A stretch of 15,997 nucleotides of DNA from CAYWTX01 sp964461295 (GTDB lineage: Bacteria > Planctomycetota > Phycisphaerae > SM23-33). Below, piece after piece: positions 6,468 to 14,647 of the stretch (position 1 is its first letter; each line of letters begins with the position of its first letter). The stretch is taken from the NCBI GenBank assembly GCA_964461295.1, contig CAYWTX010000028.1, forward strand, positions 1-15,997. Reading direction: 5' to 3'. The translations under genes were made by a program, and so were the position numbers. Under the pieces are notes generated by a model. The model was not told where the DNA came from, searched no databases, and saw nothing but the letters and a program-made list of their open reading frames with translations.

Positions 6468-6550
6468 GCTGGGATGAAAGGGACGAAAGGGATGGGAGAA
6501 AGCGGATAAGAGTTCTATTCTCCCATCCCTTTCATCCCCTTCATCCCAGC
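6468..6550. repeat. Strong inverted repeat, 33-base arms (GGGATGAAAGG units)
   Basis: The left arm 6468-6500 and right arm 6518-6550 match at 31 of 33 positions, with a 17-base loop. Each arm is made of GGGATGAAAGG-like units. No U-tract follows, so it is not an ordinary terminator, although a stem this strong could attenuate transcription or protect the upstream BMC message. A normal GGAG (6562-6565) for the next gene follows it. Confidence 0.9.
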
Positions 6551-6571
6551 TGAACTCCTTCGGAGACGGAC

Positions 6572-7843
6572 ATGGCAGACAAGCAGCCCAAGAGCCTGGA
6601 CGTGAAATTGGCGGACATTCACCGAGACCCCGGCGGGTCGAAGGCCTTCATTCTTGCCGACGCCAAGGACGCCGACATGGCGTTCGGCGTGGGTGCGCCG
6701 GGGCGCAGCCCCGAGCACCAGGACGGCGACTTCCGCAGCCTGGCGGACTACCGCGAGCAGATCCGCCGCAACGCGCGGCAGGGGCTGGTCGACATCATGC
6801 TGATGAGCGTGTCGAGCAACGAGCTGCTCACCATCCGCGAGCGGCTGTTCGACGCCTCGCCCGTCACCCCGGCCATTCGGGCCAACGACACCACCGACAT
6901 CCACGTCGCTCGCGGGGCGAGCTACCCCAAGGAGCCGGCGCGGCCGTTCCGCACGGCTTTGCTGGACCACGCGCAGTGCGGCGTGCTGGGCTGCGACGAT
7001 TCGCGACGGCACCTGGGCGCGAACCTGGGCCTGTTCAGCATGACGTTCAACAACGACATCGCGCACGACCAGGCCATGCTCGAGGCGTACAAGCAGTTCC
7101 GAGTCGAGGCGGAGGAGAAGGGCTTCCGGCATTTTCTGGAGATCTTCTCGCCCAACGCGCCGATCCACGACATCGCGCCCGAGAGGGTCGGCAAGTTCCT
7201 CAACGACATGGTTTGCCGGGCACTGGCTGGCGTGCCGCAATCGGCCCGGCCGTTGTTCCTCAAGATGACCTACACCGGCCCGGAGGACATGGAAGAGCTG
7301 GTGCGCTACGACCCGCACCTGGTGCCGGGCATCCTGGGCGGCTCGGCTGGGACCACGTACGACGCCTTCAAGCTTCTGGCCGACGCGAAGGCACACGGCG
7401 CGCGGGCGGCGCTGTTCGGGCGCAAGATCAACAACGCCGAGGACCAGCTCGTGTTCATCCAGTTCCTGCGCTGGATCGCCGACGGCGAGGTCTCGCCCGA
7501 GGAGGCCGTGACGGCCTACCACGGCGCGCTGCAAGGGATGGGCGTCAAGCCGCAACGTTCGCTGGAGGAGGACAGGAAGCTGACGGACACGGTGTTGAGC
7601 TACGGCGGGACGGGACCGAAGGTGAGCATCGGGAGCAAGGCGATCGTTGGCGCGGGGAGCGGAAGGAACGCCGCGAAGCAAGCTGCTCCGGGACTCAAGA
7701 ACGCCAAGGGCAACGGTGTCACGTCGGTGGGTGAGAACGGCGCGTATCCGGTGAAACCCGACGGTTTGCCCGATTTCAAGCGTATGACCGCCGAGCAGCG
7801 CCTGACGTATCACCGGGATCGGCTGGACAAGAGCATCGGGTGA
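6572..7843 (+). CDS. Class I aldolase-like (DeoC/FbaB/LacD-type) TIM-barrel protein
   Basis: This 423-residue protein looks like a (beta/alpha)8 Schiff-base aldolase. Residues 26-80 carry early strands (AFILADAKDADMAFG; LVDIMLMSV). PLFLKMTYTG (227-236) places Lys231 at the end of a strand where class I aldolases have the imine lysine. VPGILGGSAGTTYDAFKLL (251-269) and GARAALFGRKI (276-286) resemble the two phosphate-binding strands of the FbaB/LacD group. The barrel seems to end near 325; the rest is a Gly/Asn/Ala-rich linker and a final helix (DFKRMTAEQRLTYHRDRLDK, 401-420). It follows the BMC aldolase, separated by a strong hairpin, and is the last gene of the co-directional run. Substrate unknown; a sugar-phosphate or deoxy-sugar aldolase is a fair inference. 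A non-aldolase barrel remains possible. Confidence 0.7.
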   Translation: MADKQPKSLDVKLADIHRDPGGSKAFILADAKDADMAFGVGAPGRSPEHQDGDFRSLADYREQIRRNARQGLVDIMLMSVSSNELLTIRERLFDASPVTPAIRANDTTDIHVARGASYPKEPARPFRTALLDHAQCGVLGCDDSRRHLGANLGLFSMTFNNDIAHDQAMLEAYKQFRVEAEEKGFRHFLEIFSPNAPIHDIAPERVGKFLNDMVCRALAGVPQSARPLFLKMTYTGPEDMEELVRYDPHLVPGILGGSAGTTYDAFKLLADAKAHGARAALFGRKINNAEDQLVFIQFLRWIADGEVSPEEAVTAYHGALQGMGVKPQRSLEEDRKLTDTVLSYGGTGPKVSIGSKAIVGAGSGRNAAKQAAPGLKNAKGNGVTSVGENGAYPVKPDGLPDFKRMTAEQRLTYHRDRLDKSIG

Positions 7844-7864
7844 GGGATCCATGCGGACTCGCCT

Positions 7865-10756
7865 CTACTTGTCCGCTTCGAGGTACATGGTTCCGAGGCT
7901 TCCGGGGTCGTAGAAGTGCCTGGCCGCGCCGGACCAGCTTGACGCCTCGGCGCCCTGGGAGGCGAAGCGGGTGAAGTTCGCCCGCCAGAACCTTTCCTTG
8001 CCGCGGTCGCCGAACGACGCCAGCGGGATCGCCATCTCCACGGTCCAAACGCCGTCCTGCCTGCCGGAGGCGACCGTGGCCTGCGACAGCCAGGGCTCGA
8101 CGCGTCCCAGGGGCGGCTGGCAGCGGATTCCGCGGTCGGAAACCACCACGCCGTTGGGTTTGACCACCAGGCGGAGCAGTTCCTCGGGTCCGGCCGCCTT
8201 GGCGCCGGGGTCCAGCAGGACCTCGACGAGGTCCTCGCCGGCGGTAAGCAGTTGCTCGCAGCGGACGATGTTGTTGGGGCGCACCACCATGCCGGCGGCA
8301 TCGGGTTCGTTGCAGCGGAAGGCGACGTAGAGGTTGGTGTCGTCCCGGAGGAGGAAGACAGCGGTCTGGCGCTTCGCGAGGCCGTCGCCGGTTTGTCCGC
8401 GGCGGCCGAGGAGGCGGAAGCCGGTTCCGCTGTTGCCGGCGCGGACCGGCCAGTCTTCCAGCGAGCCGTCGATGGCGGGCGGGCGGGCGCCGATGGGGGC
8501 GACGACGAGCATGGGCACGCCGACGGCGAGGTCGCCGACGGCGCCGGCGTCGGTGCGCAGGCGCAGGGACAGGGCGATGCGGCCGTCGGGTCCGATGGGA
8601 GGCGGGCCGGGCGCCCGCACCGCGAAGCGGGCCGTGGCCCTGGAGCCCGGCGGCACCTTGTCGAGTTTCGCGGCCGGCGGGTTGACCTTGAAGTCGGCGG
8701 GCGGGTTGGGCATATCGAGGGTGACGTCGACGGGGTTGGCGAATTCATTGAACAGTTCGGCCAGGACGGTGATCTCGACGCGGCTGGGCGGGCTGCCGCT
8801 GTCGGCGACGGGCGTGACGTGTGCGCGGACCTGCTCGACGCGGAGCGACCGCGTGGCTTCGTGGAAGCGAGCCCATGCGACCTGTGTCTCGGCCTGCGGC
8901 CCCTTCAGGGCGGCGTCGGGGTTGACGGCGGTCCGGGCCTCCTCGGCGAGCAGCCGCCGGGCGAGCATCCAGGTGGCGCCGTCGCTGACCCAGCCGTCGA
9001 GGCGCGGGTCGAGATAGTTGTCGCCGGCGGCGGCCAGGCCGGCGTAGCGGACCATGGAGTTGATGACGTCGCGGGAGACGCCTTCGCGGGCGCGGCGCTG
9101 GAGGATCCAGAGATAGGCGAGGTCCTGCAGGCCGCGGCGGAGGCGCTTGAGGCGCACGGAAGGCAGGGGGCCTTCCTGGCCGAACAGGGGCCCTGGGTAG
9201 AACAGGCGGCTATCGCCGCCTTGCGACGGGGCCAGGGCGTTGGCGTCCCAGTGCAGCACGTCGGGGAGCAGGAGCCCCGTGCAGCGATACCGCATGGCGA
9301 ACCAGGGCATGGCACGCACGTCGGCCGGCGAAGCGAGGATGCCCAGGCTGGGCAGGTACGGCGGCGGTGCGGGCGACATCCAGACGCCCTTGAGCGGGTG
9401 GCGGGTCTTGGCGGCCGAGGCGGGGGCCGTGGGGTCGTACAGTTCCATCGGCGGCGCGAGGATGTCCCACGTGCCGGCGGGGAGGGTGGTCGGCTTCCAC
9501 CCCGCCTCGGGGGGCGGGTTGGGCGGGAGCGGGCAGAGCATGGGTGAGTCGGCGTCGCCGCGACGCAGGAGGGCGGCGAGTTTCGCGAACGCGGCGCAGT
9601 CCTCGGGTCCGGCGGCGCGGGCGCGGCAGGGCCACAGGAAGACCTGCTCGCCGCCCTTGAGTTGGGCGGCCAGGTGCTGGCGGGCGGCGGAGGCGATCTC
9701 GGCCACGAGGTCGGCGTACTGGCTGGTGTCGCGCCCGCCGTAGTTGGCGGGATCGGGCCAATGCTGGCTGAGCGGCAGCGGCCAGGCGGCGACGCCGAGG
9801 CGGTCGTCGAAGGCCGAGCCGTCGAGGTAGGGCAGGGCGATGGCGTCGTAGTCGTCCCAGTCGAGGCGCAGCTTCCCGGCGGCGTCTCGCTTCAGCAGCG
9901 GGCGCAGGTCGGAATCGAACAGGTCGAGGCGGTGCTCGTGGGCCAGGCGCATGAGTTGCCGCATGTGGCCCAGCCCCTGGCGGATGAACGGGTTGTCGCG
10001 GTCGAGGTTGACGGCTTCGAAGGGCTTGCCCTCACGCCGCACCAGCGACGCGAAGAGCTGCCGATGGCCGAAGGCGCCGACGGCGGGCACGGGCCGGGTC
10101 TCGGGCAGGACGAAGGGGTAGACCTTCAGCCGCAGGGGCAGGGCCCACGTCTCGTGCGAGTCGCTGCGCAAGGCGAGGCTGGCGGAGTACGTGCCGGCCT
10201 CGGCGTCGCGCGGCACGGCGACGTCGATCCAGAGGGCGAGTCGGCCGCCGGCGGGGGCGTCGAGGGGCGCCGCATTGGCGGCCAGGTCCACGGGCACGAG
10301 CGGGTCGTAGATGCCGGCGGGCCGCGGCGGGCCGGCCGCCAAGCGCAGGTACCACGTGGGGTAGTCGCTCACGCCGATGGGCAGCATGCGGAAGGCCCGC
10401 AGGGCCGAGGCGGGCAGCTTTGGGCCGTCGGGGTGGGCGAGGTCGGTGCAGGTCACGCGCAGGCCGCTGACGGCCTGCTCGCCGGCGTCAACGACGATCT
10501 GGAAGCTGACGGTCTCGTTGGCGGCGGAGAGCAGTTCGGCGGGTCCGTTGTCAGCCGGGCGGAGGATGGTGTCGTTGATGCGCGGGGTGCGGTCGGCGAG
10601 GGCGGCCATGTCGTTGACGGCCCAGGCCGCCAGGGGCGTACGTCGCGAGGATGCACCCATCGTCGGCCACGACGTGCTGGATGCCCCGGGGCATCCCGTG
10701 GCCGCGACGGCCGCGAGCAGGAGCAGCCCGTGGAAGGTGAGATTTGGGGCGGACAT
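7865..10756 (-). CDS. Large secreted lipoprotein: GH123/DUF4091-like body with C-terminal CBM9-like domain
   Basis: This is a 963-residue protein from ATG 10756. The N-terminus LTFHGLLLLAAVAATGC is a lipoprotein signal with lipobox-like ATGC, so Cys22 would be acylated and the protein anchored outside the inner membrane or cell surface. Residues about 65-235 resemble the beta-rich N-terminal domain found on GH123/DUF4091 proteins (APLDAPAGGRLALWIDVAVP, AGTYSASL). Around 450-560, FYPGPLFGQEGPLPSVRLKRLRRGLQDLAYLW has the hallmark form of DUF4091. Residues about 745-955 (PPAIDGSLEDWPV, NLYVAFRCNEP, GVWTVEMAIPLASFG) look like a CBM9-like carbohydrate-binding domain. A glycan hydrolase or binding role outside the cell is likely; the catalytic acid is not identified. 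It is convergent with the BMC run, stop to stop over 21 bases, with no clear terminator between. The frame is open back to 10807 but the signal peptide fixes the start. Confidence 0.82.
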   Translation of the reverse strand: MSAPNLTFHGLLLLAAVAATGCPGASSTSWPTMGASSRRTPLAAWAVNDMAALADRTPRINDTILRPADNGPAELLSAANETVSFQIVVDAGEQAVSGLRVTCTDLAHPDGPKLPASALRAFRMLPIGVSDYPTWYLRLAAGPPRPAGIYDPLVPVDLAANAAPLDAPAGGRLALWIDVAVPRDAEAGTYSASLALRSDSHETWALPLRLKVYPFVLPETRPVPAVGAFGHRQLFASLVRREGKPFEAVNLDRDNPFIRQGLGHMRQLMRLAHEHRLDLFDSDLRPLLKRDAAGKLRLDWDDYDAIALPYLDGSAFDDRLGVAAWPLPLSQHWPDPANYGGRDTSQYADLVAEIASAARQHLAAQLKGGEQVFLWPCRARAAGPEDCAAFAKLAALLRRGDADSPMLCPLPPNPPPEAGWKPTTLPAGTWDILAPPMELYDPTAPASAAKTRHPLKGVWMSPAPPPYLPSLGILASPADVRAMPWFAMRYRCTGLLLPDVLHWDANALAPSQGGDSRLFYPGPLFGQEGPLPSVRLKRLRRGLQDLAYLWILQRRAREGVSRDVINSMVRYAGLAAAGDNYLDPRLDGWVSDGATWMLARRLLAEEARTAVNPDAALKGPQAETQVAWARFHEATRSLRVEQVRAHVTPVADSGSPPSRVEITVLAELFNEFANPVDVTLDMPNPPADFKVNPPAAKLDKVPPGSRATARFAVRAPGPPPIGPDGRIALSLRLRTDAGAVGDLAVGVPMLVVAPIGARPPAIDGSLEDWPVRAGNSGTGFRLLGRRGQTGDGLAKRQTAVFLLRDDTNLYVAFRCNEPDAAGMVVRPNNIVRCEQLLTAGEDLVEVLLDPGAKAAGPEELLRLVVKPNGVVVSDRGIRCQPPLGRVEPWLSQATVASGRQDGVWTVEMAIPLASFGDRGKERFWRANFTRFASQGAEASSWSGAARHFYDPGSLGTMYLEADK

Positions 10757-10766
10757 CAGGAGGGTG

Positions 10767-10795
10767 ATTGTACCGGCTGACGAATCCTGATGCAA
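10767..10795 (-). promoter_or_regulatory. Candidate sigma70-type promoter for the lipoprotein gene
   Basis: Read on the minus strand, TTGCAT (10795-10790) and TACAAT (10772-10767) are separated by exactly 17 bases. Transcription would start near 10760, only a few bases before the ATG at 10756, giving a nearly leaderless message. This agrees with the absence of a Shine-Dalgarno for that gene. Confidence 0.5.
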
Positions 10796-10824
10796 ATCAC
10801 CGCGCATTGGGCGTAAATACCAGC

Positions 10825-11721
10825 ATGGCGCGGCGAAGCGACTATTTTGGCGACGAGTTCCTGGCCAAGTTGCAGCGGCTGCGCGTTCTGGCCAAGGGCC
10901 TGGGCGCGCGCCGCTCGGGCGGCGCGCGCCGCAGCCGGCGGATCGGCGACGGACTGGAGTTCGCCGATCACCGCTCGTACGAGCCCGGCGACGACGTGCG
11001 GTTCATCGACTGGCCGTACTACGCCCGCATGGAGAAGCTGCTGCTGCGGATGTTCCACGAGCGCAGCGAGGCGGACGTGGCCGTGATGGTGGACTGCTCG
11101 GCCTCGATGGCGCCCGGCGGCGAGGAGGCGAAGTTCGCGTATGCGCTTCGGACGGCCGCGGCGCTGGCGTTCGTGGCGATGGGCGGCCTGGAGCGGGTGA
11201 TCGTGCAGCCGTTCGCCGAGGACCTTGGCGAGCCGCTGCACACGGGGCGCAATCGCGGGCAGATCCTGCACGTGCTGGATTTCCTATCGGGCCTGACGGC
11301 GGCGGGAGGGACGGACTTGCGGCGGAGTTGCGAGCGGCTGGCCCGCGGGCGCGCCGAGGCGGGCACGGTGCTGCTGCTCAGCGACCTGCTGGAGTGCGGG
11401 GGGGATTTGTCGGAGTCGCTGGCGATGCTTCGCGGGCGCGGGCACGACGTGATCGTCGTGCAGGTGTACAGCCCGGCGGATGCGGCGCCGGCGCCGGCGG
11501 GGCCGGTGCTGTTGCGATCGGCCGAGACGGGCGCCGCGCTGGCGCTGGACGCGACGGAGGAGGTGCTGACGGCGTACCGGCAGCGATGGCAGCGGATGGT
11601 GGGGGGCCTGGAGCGCGTGGCGCTGTCGCGTGGGGCGACGTACGTCTCGGCGCCGACGGAGGCGCCTTTCGAGGATCTCGTGCTCCGCACGCTGCGGCGT
11701 GCCGGCGTGTTGGAGGGATAG
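10825..11721 (+). CDS. DUF58 protein with vWA-like domain
   Basis: This is a 298-residue DUF58-family protein. LEFADHRSYEPGDDVRFIDWPYYAR (45-68) is the family signature, and the vWA-like part follows with DCSAS (90-94), the metal-dependent adhesion-site DxSxS. No membrane helix is visible, so it is probably cytoplasmic. DUF58 proteins usually sit beside MoxR AAA+ ATPases and BatA-type proteins, but here the upstream gene is divergent and downstream is a YfhO-like protein, so the usual partner is absent from the neighbourhood. ATG 10825 gives a normal family N-terminus but has no Shine-Dalgarno. A TTG at 10768, preceded by AGGAGGG (10758-10764), would add 19 residues and is a real alternative. 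Function remains unknown beyond the family association with envelope and stress complexes. Confidence 0.87.
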   Translation: MARRSDYFGDEFLAKLQRLRVLAKGLGARRSGGARRSRRIGDGLEFADHRSYEPGDDVRFIDWPYYARMEKLLLRMFHERSEADVAVMVDCSASMAPGGEEAKFAYALRTAAALAFVAMGGLERVIVQPFAEDLGEPLHTGRNRGQILHVLDFLSGLTAAGGTDLRRSCERLARGRAEAGTVLLLSDLLECGGDLSESLAMLRGRGHDVIVVQVYSPADAAPAPAGPVLLRSAETGAALALDATEEVLTAYRQRWQRMVGGLERVALSRGATYVSAPTEAPFEDLVLRTLRRAGVLEG

Positions 11722-11731
11722 GGAGACCGAA

Positions 11732-14647
11732 GTGAGCAACGGCGCACGGGAAGACATCAGCGATCTGGAAGCCCAGGGCCCTGAGTCCCTGGGGCTCTTC
11801 CGGCGTGCGAACCGCGCCCGCATGCTTGTCATCGCACTCGTGCTCGTCCTTCCCTCGCTCATGCTGCATCACTTGTGGGTCGCTCCCACCTCGGCCGGCG
11901 AGGACGACCTGATCTACTACTACCCGCTTCGCAAGATGGTCGGCCAGACGCTGCGCGAGGGTCGCTGGCCGCTGCACAGCCCGCTGGAGGCCACGGGCAT
12001 GCCGCTGATGGCGGACCCCCAGTCGGCCGTGATGTACCCGCCGACATGGCTGTTCGCCGCGGCGCCGGCGCGGCTGGCGTACAGCATCACGCTGTTGATG
12101 GCGTTCTCGATCGCGGGGGCGGGGGCGTATCTGTACTTGCGGCGGTTGGGGCTGGTGCGGCCGGCCGCGTGCTTCGGCGCGGTGGCGTTCATGTTCTGCG
12201 GGTTCCTGGTGGGCCACCGGGTGCATTGGTCGGTGCTTCACGCGGGCGCGTGGCTGCCGTGGGCGTTGTGGGCGATCGAGTTGCTGCGGCATCGCCCGCT
12301 GGCGGGCGCGACGGCCCTGGCGCCGGTTGGGTTCCTGATGATTGCGGCGGGGCACTGGCCGACGCTGATCCACATGGGGATGATCATCGCGGCGTACTTG
12401 CTGCTCCGCGCCCGGCCGCTGTGGCGGGCGCTGCCGCTGGCGGCGGCGGGTGGGGCGTTGGCGGTCGCGATGGCCTGGCCGCAGGTGGACCTGACGCGGC
12501 AGCTGCTGGCGGCGGCGACGCGCGAGCGGATCGGGTACGCGATGGCGGGCGAGAACAGCTTCTTCCCGCCCTCGGCGGCGCTGGGGATATTCCCGTTCCT
12601 GTTCGGCACGCGGACGCCGGGGTTCTACTCGCAGCCGTGGTGGGGGCCGTGGCACTTGTGCGAGACGCTGGGGTACGTGGGGCTGGTGACGCTCGTGCTG
12701 GGCTTCGCGGCGATATGGACGATGTACCGCAAGCGGAACTGCCGGTTGCCGGTTGCCGAACGCCCCCTTGCGGGCCATTGCCGAGTGGGAAGGGAGGGAG
12801 AGGAAGCTCCCGCTGGCGGTTCGTCCATCCGGCCGGCTCCCTCCATGTCGTCCATCGTGCGGGTGTGGGTGTGGATCGGGCTTGGGGCGTTCATCTGGAT
12901 GCTGGGCTACTACCTGCCGACGTACAAGTTGATCCACATGCTGCCGGTGCTTGGCGTGGTGCGTTGCCCGGCGAGGATGATCCTGGCCGTGGACATGGCG
13001 TTGGCGACGTTGGCGGCCGTGGCGGTGCATGGGGCGATCGTCGCGGAACCGGGGAGGCCCCCTGGGCTTGCCGGAACCATCGGTCGCGGGGCGACGGTCG
13101 TGCTCCCGGCCGTGATGGCGGCGACGCTGCTGCTGCTGGCCGCGGCGGGGTGCGTGTCGGTGGTGTTCTTCGGCGGGACGTTGCAGTTCTTCGACGGCGG
13201 CGGGACGGACGCGCTGCGAGCGGTCGTGCCGATCAACCCGGCGGTGTGGATCCCGCTGGTGTTGGCGGGCGTGACGGCGCTGGTGGTGCGGGGGTGGCTT
13301 GGTCGGCCGGCGGAACGGGCGCCGGGGCTGGTGTGCCTGCTCGTGTTGGACCTGTTCTTCGTGACGCGGTTCATGGACGTGCCGAAGGACTGGATGGACG
13401 GGGGGCCCAGCGCGGAGGTCTCGCCGGCGAGGGCGGTGGTGGGAAGCGATGGCGCGCGGTTGGGCAGTCCCGGACACTGCGGTCCGAAGAGTCCCAGGGA
13501 CCCAGGCGCCCGGGCTTGGGGACAAGGGGGCGGGTCCACAAGAACAGGGCGCGTCCCCGGTTTGTGGGAACCGGAGTATCGCGTGTGGGGGATCGGGGCT
13601 GATTATCATAACCGGGCGAATGAGCTGCTGCTGCCGAAGACAGCGTGTTCGCTGGGTGTGGGTACGATCAACACGTACGGGCCGTTCCAGTCGCCGGCGC
13701 TGCCGCACCTGATGGGTTTCCGCATCTTCGGCACCAACCGGAACTGGTCGTGGCTGCTGCGCGAGAACCGTCTGCTGAGCCTGTACGGCGTGCGGTACAT
13801 CCTGACGGACCGCGCCGACGTTCGCGAGGAGATCGAGTCGGTGCGGGCGCCGGCGAAGACCGAGGGACCGGACGCCGTGGACGGCGAGACCGGTCCGATC
13901 CTGACGAGCGACTGGTGGCTGGATCGCGCGGAGATGGCCGATGGCGTGATCCGGTTGCGGACGCCGGTGTTGTGGCATTGGTCGATCGCCAAGCAACCTG
14001 TGGACGCCGCGAGCCTGGAGCCCAACGCGGTGTACCGCATCGCCCTGGACGCTCGTGCGCCGGAAGGCGGGGCGGCCAACTTCCTGCGTGCCGACCTGCT
14101 GGAAATGCCTGGCGACGTGCTGGGGCGGCAGATCGAGGAACTGGGTCTGACCGTGAACGAGGATGAGATGGGGGCTCGCTGGCGGCACTTTGAGTGGACG
14201 TTCCGAGCTCCGGCCGAGATGCGCAGGCCGGTGTATTTCCGCTTGTTCACGATGAGTGAGCGGCCCATCGAGGTGCGGAACGTGTCGCTGGGGCGGTCGG
14301 CGCCGGTTGAGCCGCGCTGGGCGGCTGGCCTTCTGCCGGCCGGCGAGCCGGTATACCGGAAGGTGGCCGAACTGCCGGCGCTGGATGGGCGATCGGCGGC
14401 AGTGGGGGTGTACGAGAACCGCCTGGCGGCCGGGCCGGCGCGGCGCCCGCCGTTGCGGAAGATGACGGGCGAGGAGATCGAAGCGGTGAAGTGGTCGACG
14501 GCCGTGCCGGGGGCCCTACCGGAGTTGGGCGTGCGTGTCGAGGCAGCGCCCATGCGGGCGATATGGAAGGTGACGCTTCCCGCGACGGTAGTGTGGGTTC
14601 TGCTATTGGCGGGGATATCGCTGTGGCGTTCGCGTGCAAGCGGGTAA
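11732..14647 (+). CDS. YfhO-like polytopic membrane protein (GT-C-like)
   Basis: This is a 971-residue protein with about a dozen membrane helices and a last one at the extreme C-terminus (LPATVVWVLLLAGISLW). After the first helix (residues 31-50), EDDLIYYYPLRKMV (57-70) and GRWPLHSPLEATGMPLMADPQ (77-97) have the form of the first periplasmic loop of YfhO-family and related GT-C glycosyltransferases, where an acidic pair is thought to act on lipid-linked sugar. A soluble beta-rich domain occupies about 680-940. GTG 11732 is chosen for GGAG six bases upstream; it starts 10 bases after the DUF58 stop, so the two form an operon. Two low-complexity hydrophilic stretches (about residues 334-372 and 568-612) look like repeat DNA read in frame. 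Role by inference: modification of cell-envelope glycans. Confidence 0.82.
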   Translation: MSNGAREDISDLEAQGPESLGLFRRANRARMLVIALVLVLPSLMLHHLWVAPTSAGEDDLIYYYPLRKMVGQTLREGRWPLHSPLEATGMPLMADPQSAVMYPPTWLFAAAPARLAYSITLLMAFSIAGAGAYLYLRRLGLVRPAACFGAVAFMFCGFLVGHRVHWSVLHAGAWLPWALWAIELLRHRPLAGATALAPVGFLMIAAGHWPTLIHMGMIIAAYLLLRARPLWRALPLAAAGGALAVAMAWPQVDLTRQLLAAATRERIGYAMAGENSFFPPSAALGIFPFLFGTRTPGFYSQPWWGPWHLCETLGYVGLVTLVLGFAAIWTMYRKRNCRLPVAERPLAGHCRVGREGEEAPAGGSSIRPAPSMSSIVRVWVWIGLGAFIWMLGYYLPTYKLIHMLPVLGVVRCPARMILAVDMALATLAAVAVHGAIVAEPGRPPGLAGTIGRGATVVLPAVMAATLLLLAAAGCVSVVFFGGTLQFFDGGGTDALRAVVPINPAVWIPLVLAGVTALVVRGWLGRPAERAPGLVCLLVLDLFFVTRFMDVPKDWMDGGPSAEVSPARAVVGSDGARLGSPGHCGPKSPRDPGARAWGQGGGSTRTGRVPGLWEPEYRVWGIGADYHNRANELLLPKTACSLGVGTINTYGPFQSPALPHLMGFRIFGTNRNWSWLLRENRLLSLYGVRYILTDRADVREEIESVRAPAKTEGPDAVDGETGPILTSDWWLDRAEMADGVIRLRTPVLWHWSIAKQPVDAASLEPNAVYRIALDARAPEGGAANFLRADLLEMPGDVLGRQIEELGLTVNEDEMGARWRHFEWTFRAPAEMRRPVYFRLFTMSERPIEVRNVSLGRSAPVEPRWAAGLLPAGEPVYRKVAELPALDGRSAAVGVYENRLAAGPARRPPLRKMTGEEIEAVKWSTAVPGALPELGVRVEAAPMRAIWKVTLPATVVWVLLLAGISLWRSRASG
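11769..11801. repeat. 33-base repeat, copy A, inside the YfhO-like gene
   Basis: The reverse complement of this stretch matches 13485-13517 with about six mismatches in 33. It contains CCCAGGG...CCCTGGG, so it can fold on itself. It encodes part of the N-terminal cytoplasmic tail (EAQGPESLGLF). Confidence 0.7.
12740..12850 (+). repeat. Low-complexity insertion-like stretch inside the YfhO-like gene
   Basis: It carries tandem TTGCCGG-like units followed by GGGAGGGAGAGG and, further on, CCTCC-rich sequence that can partly pair with it. It is read in frame as a Gly/Arg/Pro-rich loop between two membrane segments. It is unlike the hydrophobic coding around it, which suggests non-coding repeat DNA tolerated in a loop. 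Confidence 0.4.
13485..13517. repeat. 33-base repeat, copy B, inside the YfhO-like gene
   Basis: This is the inverted partner of 11769-11801. It lies within a Gly/Pro/Arg-rich stretch (about 13440-13565) that also holds other short inverted pairs such as CGGAC/GTCCG (13471-13485) and GGGGAC/GTCCCC (around 13518 and 13553). Confidence 0.7.

Noticed and set aside
6468..6550. Intrinsic terminator at the end of the BMC operon
   Set aside because: The stem is strong but no U-tract follows, and the next gene is co-directional with a normal ribosome-binding site. It is recorded as an inverted repeat.
7844..7864. Bidirectional terminator between the convergent genes
   Set aside because: Only 21 bases, with the GGATCC palindrome as the sole symmetry; too short to support a terminator.
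8252..9547. Long plus-strand open frame (431 codons) opposite the lipoprotein gene
   Set aside because: Gly/Ala/Arg-rich product without any family pattern; it is the antisense shadow of a GC-rich gene whose minus-strand product has a signal peptide and recognisable domains.
9662..10780. Plus-strand open frame of 372 codons opposite the 5' half of the lipoprotein gene
   Set aside because: Gly/Val/Gln-rich composition typical of antisense reading, with no motif or plausible start context.
11378..14188. Minus-strand open frame of 936 codons opposite DUF58 and the YfhO-like gene
   Set aside because: It spans two genes, is extremely His/Arg/Pro-rich and shows no domain; it results from high GC at third codon positions.
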